Shown here: positions 58,506 to 64,000 of the stretch, piece after piece
Position numbering within the stretch: position 1 is the first letter of the stretch
Layout: the number at the start of each line of letters is the position of its first letter
Source: an uncultured Candidatus Thioglobus sp.
Lineage (GTDB): Bacteria; Pseudomonadota; Gammaproteobacteria; PS1; Thioglobaceae
DNA: 64,000 nucleotides
Direction: 5' to 3'
NCBI GenBank assembly: GCA_910595805.1
Contig: CAJVCK010000004.1
Coordinates: forward strand, 1 to 64,000
The notes under the pieces: model-generated
Database searches by the model: none
Seen by the model: only the letters and a program-made list of their open reading frames with translations
Told to the model about the DNA's origin: nothing
Position numbers and translations under genes: made by a program

Positions 58506-59854
58506 ATAAAATACAAAAAGTTTTAATAGCTAATCGCGGAGAGATTGCGCTCAGGATTTTACGTGCTTGTAAGGAGCTTGGCATCAAAACCGTTGCTGTT
58601 TATTCAACGGCAGATGAATGCTTAAAACATGTGCGTTTGGCAGACGAGGCTGTCTGTATTGGTCCACACCCATCAACTGACAGTTATTTAAACGTCCCTG
58701 CAATTATCAGTGCTGCTGAAGTTACACATGCTGACGCAATTCACCCAGGCTATGGTTTTTTATCCGAAAATGCGGATTTTGTACAACGTGTTGAAGAAAG
58801 CGGATTTATTTTTATTGGACCTCGAGCTGAAAATATTCGCGTTATGGGCGACAAAGTGGCAGCCATTGAGGCCATGCAAAAATCAGGTGTTCCCTGTGTG
58901 CCAGGCTCTGATGGTGGCTTAAACACTAATGCCATTGAAAATATTGAACTTGCCCGAAATATTGGCCTTCCAATTATTATCAAGGCTTCTGGAGGTGGAG
59001 GTGGTCGTGGCATGCGCGTGGTTGAAAATGAAGACGACCTGCTTAGCTCAATTGAACTAACCAAAAATGAAGCTCAAAGCTTTTTTGGCAACTCCGAGGT
59101 GTATATGGAAAAATTCCTTACTACGCCCCGACATGTTGAAATTCAAATATTGGCAGACGAACATGGTAACGCAGTCCACCTTGGTGAGCGAGACTGCTCC
59201 ATGCAACGACGCCACCAAAAAGTAGTAGAAGAGGCGCCTGCGCCAGGCATAACTCCAGAATTACGCAACAAGATTGGTTCGGTTTGTGCCAAGGCTTGTA
59301 AAGCCATTAATTATAGAGGTGTTGGCACATTTGAATTCTTGTTTGAAAACAATGAGTTTTATTTTATTGAAATGAACACACGCATTCAAGTTGAACACCC
59401 GGTGACTGAAATGATTACTGGTGTTGACATTGTGCGTGAACAAATTAAGATCGCGGATGGCCAGGCATTATCTTTTACACAAGATGATGTACAAATTAAG
59501 GGTCATGCTATAGAGTGCCGTATCAATGCAGAAGACCCAAATAATTTTATGCCATCACCAGGAAAGATTACTCAATATCATGTTGCTGGGGGCTTGGGTG
59601 TTCGTGTTGACTCACATGTTTATAATGGCTATACAGTACCACCACATTACGACTCAATGATTGGCAAGCTGATTACTTATTCTGATACGCGACTTGGTGC
59701 TTTTATCAAAATGCAAAATGCATTAGATGAAATGGTGATCGATGGCATTAAAACCAACATTCCATTACAAGCTCGCATTATGAAAGACGAAAAATTTCGA
59801 GAAGGTGGCGTAAATATTCATCATCTTGAAAAAATGTTAGGAGACAATCACTAG
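58502..59854 (+). CDS. accC: Biotin carboxylase
   Basis: 450 residues, ATP-grasp fold. N-terminal [19 protein letters not shown], glycine-rich loop [11 protein letters not shown], the [13 protein letters not shown] and [18 protein letters not shown] motifs are complete. It carboxylates biotin on AccB. Translational coupling via ATGA with accB. Confidence 0.98.
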   Translation: MNKIQKVLIANRGEIALRILRACKELGIKTVAVYSTADECLKHVRLADEAVCIGPHPSTDSYLNVPAIISAAEVTHADAIHPGYGFLSENADFVQRVEESGFIFIGPRAENIRVMGDKVAAIEAMQKSGVPCVPGSDGGLNTNAIENIELARNIGLPIIIKASGGGGGRGMRVVENEDDLLSSIELTKNEAQSFFGNSEVYMEKFLTTPRHVEIQILADEHGNAVHLGERDCSMQRRHQKVVEEAPAPGITPELRNKIGSVCAKACKAINYRGVGTFEFLFENNEFYFIEMNTRIQVEHPVTEMITGVDIVREQIKIADGQALSFTQDDVQIKGHAIECRINAEDPNNFMPSPGKITQYHVAGGLGVRVDSHVYNGYTVPPHYDSMIGKLITYSDTRLGAFIKMQNALDEMVIDGIKTNIPLQARIMKDEKFREGGVNIHHLEKMLGDNH

Positions 59855-59868
59855 AGATTGAATGTATT

Positions 59869-60897
59869 ATGATTAAAGCAGGCATTATTGGTGGCACAGG
59901 TTATACCGGTGTTGAGTTATTACGATTATTGCACAACCACAAAGAAGTAGAGGTGGCTGCCATTAGCTCTCGCTCGCTGAACGGCAAACGAGTTGACAGT
60001 ATTTTCCCATCTCTCGTTGGTCAAACTGATTTAAGCTTCTCACTGCCAGATGACGCTTCTCTAAATGATTGTGATGTGATTTTCTTTGCTACACCACATG
60101 GTGTTGCGATGGAAGGTGCAGGTGCTTTTATTAAAAAAGGCATTAAGGTCATTGACCTTGGTGCAGATTTTCGTATCACAGATGCAATTGAGTGGTCTAA
60201 ATGGTATGGCATGGAGCACACTCAACCAGAATTGTTAAGCAAAGCTGTATACGGTTTGCCAGAGAACAATCGTGAGCAAATTAAAACGGCTGAGCTAATT
60301 GCCAACCCGGGCTGCTACCCAACAGCATTACAGTTGGCGGTCAAACCTCTCATCGACAACAATTTAATCGACTTATCAAGTATTGTTGCTGACTGCAAAT
60401 CAGGTGTAAGCGGCGCAGGACGAGGCGCTAATCAAGCCATGCTATTATGTGAAACCAGTGAAACCATGAAGGCTTATGGGGTAGGTGGCCATCGACATTA
60501 TCCAGAAATTAAACAAGAATTAGAAAAGTTAGCCGGTCAAACAGTTGGACTCACTTTTGTACCACATTTAGTACCAATGATTCGTGGCATGCACATCACT
60601 TTGTATGTTGATTTGCTTAACGCAGATGTCGATGTAATACCATTTTTTACACAGGCCTATTCTGATGAGCAATTTGTTAAAATACTCGCTGAAGGCTACC
60701 CCGAAACCCGCAGTGTTAAGTCATCTAACTTCTGTCAAATCGCTATTCAGAAAATACCAAATAGTAATAAATTGGTTGTTATGTCAGTGATTGATAACTT
60801 GGTTAAAGGCGCGTCAGGGCAAGCAATACAAAACATGAATATCATGTTTAACATGGAAGAAGGGCTAGGCCTAGAGCAAATTGGCCTGCTGCCTTAA
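59869..60897 (+). CDS. argC: N-acetyl-gamma-glutamyl-phosphate reductase
   Basis: 342 residues. NADP-binding GGTGYTGVELLRLL, catalytic Cys149 in ANPGCYPTA, and the HRHYPEI His are intact. Third step of arginine synthesis. It starts 14 bp after accC and is followed 12 bp later by erpA. Confidence 0.96.
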   Translation: MIKAGIIGGTGYTGVELLRLLHNHKEVEVAAISSRSLNGKRVDSIFPSLVGQTDLSFSLPDDASLNDCDVIFFATPHGVAMEGAGAFIKKGIKVIDLGADFRITDAIEWSKWYGMEHTQPELLSKAVYGLPENNREQIKTAELIANPGCYPTALQLAVKPLIDNNLIDLSSIVADCKSGVSGAGRGANQAMLLCETSETMKAYGVGGHRHYPEIKQELEKLAGQTVGLTFVPHLVPMIRGMHITLYVDLLNADVDVIPFFTQAYSDEQFVKILAEGYPETRSVKSSNFCQIAIQKIPNSNKLVVMSVIDNLVKGASGQAIQNMNIMFNMEEGLGLEQIGLLP

Positions 60898-60909
60898 AGG
60901 AGACAAACT

Positions 60910-61263
60910 ATGGATACTGCACAGGATTTAGAAGAAGCTGAGATTATTTTTAGCGACTCTGCTGCTAAAAAAGTGGCTGACTTAATTGTTGAAGAAAAAA
61001 ATGAAGACTTAAAGTTACGCGTCTATATTACTGGTGGTGGTTGTTCTGGATTCTCTTACGGCTTCACATTTGATGAAAACTATAAAGAAGGCGATAGTAC
61101 AGTAGACAACAACAATGTGCGTCTCGTCGTTGATCCAATGAGTTATCAATATCTAATCGGTGCAACGGTTGACTACCTTGAAGACCTACAGGGTTCACGC
61201 TTTATTATTCACAATCCAAATGCTAAAACCACTTGTGGTTGTGGCTCATCATTCTCAGTATGA
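60910..61263 (+). CDS. erpA: Iron-sulfur cluster insertion protein ErpA
   Basis: 117 residues, A-type carrier with the three conserved cysteines: C45 in [12 protein letters not shown]109 and C111 in TTCGCGSSF. Delivers Fe-S clusters to apo-enzymes such as IspH. The end overlaps the citrate synthase ATG by 4 nt. Confidence 0.94.
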   Translation: MDTAQDLEEAEIIFSDSAAKKVADLIVEEKNEDLKLRVYITGGGCSGFSYGFTFDENYKEGDSTVDNNNVRLVVDPMSYQYLIGATVDYLEDLQGSRFIIHNPNAKTTCGCGSSFSV

Positions 61264-62396
61264 TTGAATATATTCCAGGATTAGCTGGCGTTCCAGCAAC
61301 AGAATCAGCCATTTCCTCTATTGATGGTGGAAAAGGCGTTCTTGCCTATCGTGGTTATTCAATTGAAGATTTGGTTAAAAACACTTCTTTTGAAGAGGTT
61401 GCAATGCTGTTAAGAGATGGTGAGCTTCCAAACAAAGAGTCTCTAAATAATTTTCAAAATGTTTTAAATAAGCGTTATGAAGTAAAACGTAATATTAGAG
61501 AAATGATGTGGGCCTTACCGGCAAATGGCCATTCAATGGATGTTTTACAAACTGCTATTGCAGGCATGTCAACTTTCTACCCTGATGCAGGCGCAGAAAA
61601 CCCAGATTCTGCATTTACTCAAAGCGCATTAACTAAAATCATTGCTAACATGAGTACGCTTGTTGCTATGTGGGCTAGAATCAGCGCTGGCTACGACCCT
61701 ATACCGCCAAGAAAGAATATGTCATATGCTAAAAACTTCTTATATATGTCTTTTGGTGAAGAACCTGATGACGATATAGTTAAATTATTTGATGCTTGCC
61801 TAATCTTACACGCAGAACACACCATTAATGCTAGCACTTTCTCGGCTATGGTGACCGCCTCAACACTAGCCAACCCTTTTGCATCAATCTCAGCAGCAGT
61901 TGGAACCTTGGCTGGATCTTTGCATGGTGGAGCAAACGAAGATGTTCTCAACATGCTAGACGAGATTGGCGATGCAAAAAACGCACGTGGCTATATTGAA
62001 GATCGCTTAAAAAATAAACAAGTTATTTGGGGTATGGGCCATAGAGAATATAGCGTTAAAGACCCTAGAGCTTCAATCTTGCAAGAAATGATCGAGGCTT
62101 ATATCAAGAAAAAAAATATAGTCTTGTCTAAACGTTTTGAAACCGCATTAGAAGTTGAGCGCGTTTGTGAGGAGCTGTTGTCTTCTAAAGGCGTGTACCC
62201 TAATGTTGATTTTTATTCTGGTATTTTATATTCAGAAATTTTCAAGATTCCCAAAGAACATTTCACGCCAATATTTGCAATGGCAAGGTCTGCTGGCTGG
62301 GTAGCACATTGGCATGAACAAGTAGGTCATAATCGTATTTTCAGACCAACTCAAATCTACACAGGCCCTGAACTTAGAAGCTGCCCTAAAAAATAA
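61260..62396 (+). CDS. gltA: Citrate synthase (short form)
   Basis: 378 residues from ATG 61260 ([16 protein letters not shown]); the longer frame starts inside erpA. Catalytic His residues are in [10 protein letters not shown] and [14 protein letters not shown], and the Asp lies in VDFYSGILY. The length is that of dimeric short citrate synthases rather than the about 430-residue hexameric E. coli form, so methylcitrate synthase activity cannot be excluded; no prp genes are nearby. Confidence 0.88.
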   Translation: MIEYIPGLAGVPATESAISSIDGGKGVLAYRGYSIEDLVKNTSFEEVAMLLRDGELPNKESLNNFQNVLNKRYEVKRNIREMMWALPANGHSMDVLQTAIAGMSTFYPDAGAENPDSAFTQSALTKIIANMSTLVAMWARISAGYDPIPPRKNMSYAKNFLYMSFGEEPDDDIVKLFDACLILHAEHTINASTFSAMVTASTLANPFASISAAVGTLAGSLHGGANEDVLNMLDEIGDAKNARGYIEDRLKNKQVIWGMGHREYSVKDPRASILQEMIEAYIKKKNIVLSKRFETALEVERVCEELLSSKGVYPNVDFYSGILYSEIFKIPKEHFTPIFAMARSAGWVAHWHEQVGHNRIFRPTQIYTGPELRSCPKK

Positions 62397-62408
62397 CCCG
62401 GATCCATT

Positions 62409-63149
62409 ATGGAAAAAACCACACATTTTGGCTTTAAAGACGTCGATACCGATGACAAGCAAGGTCTAGTTAGAGGTGTATTTGATTCAGTAGCCAGCAA
62501 ATATGATCTAATGAACGACGTGCTTTCATTCGGTGCACACCGCCTATGGAAGCGCTATACCATAGCATCAAGCAATGTTAAAGCTGGCGACAAAGTGTTA
62601 GACATTGCAGGTGGCACTGGCGATTTAGCGATTGAGTTTAGGAAAAAAGTTGGCGACAGCGGTCAAGTAGTTTTAAGCGATATTAACGCTGCTATGCTTG
62701 GCGAGGGCAGAAAAAACCTAATCAATAATGGCGTTTTCGGCGTAGAATTTGTTCAGTTAAACGCACAAAAAATACCTTTTTCTGACAACACTTTTGATTG
62801 TGTTAGTATTGCTTTTGGCCTTAGAAACGTCACCGACAAAGGCCAGGCGCTTGCCGAGATGCATCGCATTCTAAAGCCAGGTGGCTGTTTACTCATTTTA
62901 GAATTTTCCAAAACCGATTCTGAGTTTTTGAAAAAATTCTACGATTTTTATTCATTTAACGTTATGCCAAAACTTGGTGGTATTATTGCTGATGATGAAG
63001 ACTCTTACCAATATTTAGCCGAATCCATTCGCAAACACCCCGACCAAGAAACTCTAAAATCTATGGTGCTCGATGCTGGTTTTGGCTTTTGCGAATATCA
63101 TAACCTTTCAGGTGGTATTGTTGCTTTACACAAGGGCATCAAAACTTAA
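62409..63149 (+). CDS. ubiE: Ubiquinone/menaquinone C-methyltransferase UbiE
   Basis: 246 residues. SAM-binding [15 protein letters not shown] and the family signatures [17 protein letters not shown] and [11 protein letters not shown] are intact. It methylates the quinone ring. It starts the ubiE-ubiJ-ubiB set conserved in gammaproteobacteria. Confidence 0.97.
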   Translation: MEKTTHFGFKDVDTDDKQGLVRGVFDSVASKYDLMNDVLSFGAHRLWKRYTIASSNVKAGDKVLDIAGGTGDLAIEFRKKVGDSGQVVLSDINAAMLGEGRKNLINNGVFGVEFVQLNAQKIPFSDNTFDCVSIAFGLRNVTDKGQALAEMHRILKPGGCLLILEFSKTDSEFLKKFYDFYSFNVMPKLGGIIADDEDSYQYLAESIRKHPDQETLKSMVLDAGFGFCEYHNLSGGIVALHKGIKT

Positions 63150-63154
63150 GCCTC

Positions 63155-63655
63155 ATGCAACACTTTGTGCTTGAACAAGCCCTAAACTATTTAATCGACC
63201 AAGGCAATGTCGATCTGAGTGCGCTCAACGGCAAAACACTACACTTTGCCCTAGAAGACTTGCCACTTAACGTTAATTTTGTTTGTACCAATAACCGTAT
63301 TTTTGTCACAACCAACACAAGTATTGGCGCAGATGTCGATATCAAACTCAAATCTAGTGTTTTTTTAGCGCTGCTTCAAGGTGAAGATTTAACTGATCTA
63401 CTCCGAGAAGATAAAATCATTATCCATGGAGACGTTAAAACAGCACAACTATTGGTTGATTTGCTTCAACAGATTGATATTGATTTTGAAGAAATGTTAT
63501 CTAAATACACTGGTGATATTATTGCTCACCAAGTAGGAAAACTGACTCAAAATTTTAAAACCTCTAACAACCCGCTAGAGGCAATTAAAAACGAACTAAC
63601 CACCTTGTTTGTTGCGCCATCAGAATCCTCACTATTTAAAAACAAAAGGCCTTAG
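63155..63655 (+). CDS. ubiJ: Ubiquinone biosynthesis accessory factor UbiJ
   Basis: 166 residues with an N-terminal SCP2-like lipid-binding domain (about 10-100) and a helical tail. UbiJ, with UbiK, holds ubiquinone intermediates in the Ubi complex. The assignment rests on the SCP2 pattern and the place between ubiE and ubiB. Confidence 0.88.
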   Translation: MQHFVLEQALNYLIDQGNVDLSALNGKTLHFALEDLPLNVNFVCTNNRIFVTTNTSIGADVDIKLKSSVFLALLQGEDLTDLLREDKIIIHGDVKTAQLLVDLLQQIDIDFEEMLSKYTGDIIAHQVGKLTQNFKTSNNPLEAIKNELTTLFVAPSESSLFKNKRP

Positions 63656-63658
63656 ATA

Positions 63659-64000
63659 GTGCGCAGTTTAATACGATTTATTGGCATTTCTCGTGTACTA
63701 ATGCGTTACCGTCTTGACTCTCTGGTCTTGTCTACGCCTTTATTAAAAAGCTTTAAACCGCTTTTATATTTAATTCCTTGGCATTATTTTCCGGTTAAGC
63801 AATACACTCGAGGTGAGCGTATTCGTTTAGCGTTAGAAGAGTTAGGGCCGATCTTTATTAAATTTGGACAAACGCTTTCTACCAGACGAGATTTACTACC
63901 GGACGATATTGGCAATGAATTAGCCAAATTACAAGATAGTTGTCCAGCGTTTGACTCAGCCGAAGCAAAACGCATGATTGAACAATCTCTGGGTGATAGT
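63659..64000 (+). CDS. ubiB: Ubiquinone biosynthesis kinase-like protein UbiB, N-terminal part (cut by the window edge)
   Basis: 114 codons from a GTG start 3 bp after the ubiJ stop; the frame is open to the edge. The conserved KxGQ motif is visible as [19 protein letters not shown], placing it in the ABC1/ADCK/UbiB atypical kinase family. The remaining kinase-like domain and the two C-terminal membrane helices lie outside the window. Confidence 0.93.
   Translation, partial: MRSLIRFIGISRVLMRYRLDSLVLSTPLLKSFKPLLYLIPWHYFPVKQYTRGERIRLALEELGPIFIKFGQTLSTRRDLLPDDIGNELAKLQDSCPAFDSAEAKRMIEQSLGDS

Overview
The window is chromosomal DNA from a low-G+C gammaproteobacterium. The 16S rRNA 5' end, the housekeeping proteins and the gene clusters (rpmH-rnpA-yidD-yidC, atpIBEFHAGDC, accB-accC, ubiE-ubiJ-ubiB, gshA-mnmE) are gammaproteobacterial. 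The AT-rich, tightly packed layout, a NarX/NarL-like pair and a CcoI-type copper ATPase would suit a marine sulfur-oxidiser of the SUP05/Thioglobus type. That placement is my inference from memory, not from a search. I saw no tRNA gene, CRISPR array, insertion sequence, prophage or integrase.

Layout. Positions 1-671 (minus): start of an rRNA operon, with 16S 5' end, leader, boxA and a strong promoter. 715-6208 (minus): gshA, mnmE, a NarX-like kinase, a NarL-like regulator and a rhodanese. 6246-18037: mutT-thiE fusion, comF, yaaA, gltB, a tiny lipoprotein, folA, maf/yceF and mfd. 18029-21557: an accessory-looking stretch with three paralogous MASE1-like membrane proteins (one frameshifted), two paralogous winged-helix mini-regulators and two HU paralogues. 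21582-26961 (minus): rpmE, hemE, trpA, accD, slpA, ispH and a PfkB kinase. 27025-32675: copper ATPase, a secreted unknown, glmU and an EF-hand/amidohydrolase protein. 33013-39766 (minus): dprA, smg, topA, two unknown genes, trpF and trpB. 39879-44148 (plus): rpmH, rnpA, yidD, yidC, a TauD-like dioxygenase, ampD and kdsC. 44230-51086 (minus): the complete F0F1 ATP synthase operon. 51202-53701 (minus): nadK and recN. 53800-64000 (plus): grpE, adk, dsbD, aroQ, accB, accC, argC, erpA, citrate synthase, ubiE, ubiJ and the start of ubiB.

Most of the window is ordinary core metabolism: translation, cell envelope precursors, energy conservation, fatty-acid initiation, ubiquinone, haem, isoprenoid and Trp/Arg synthesis, and redox maturation. 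The main candidate for something undescribed is the 18-21.5 kb stretch. Its membrane-protein promoters and the regulator/HU intergenic region share an ATGG-N4-CCAT palindrome. The regulator operon is preceded by a TTATA tandem repeat that itself encodes -10 hexamers. The two HU genes carry leaders of nearly equal length with matching sequence blocks. A second unexpected pattern is a symmetric TAAAAT-N6-ATTTTA element found in three separate divergent intergenic gaps (gshA/mutT, folA/maf, dprA/rpmH).
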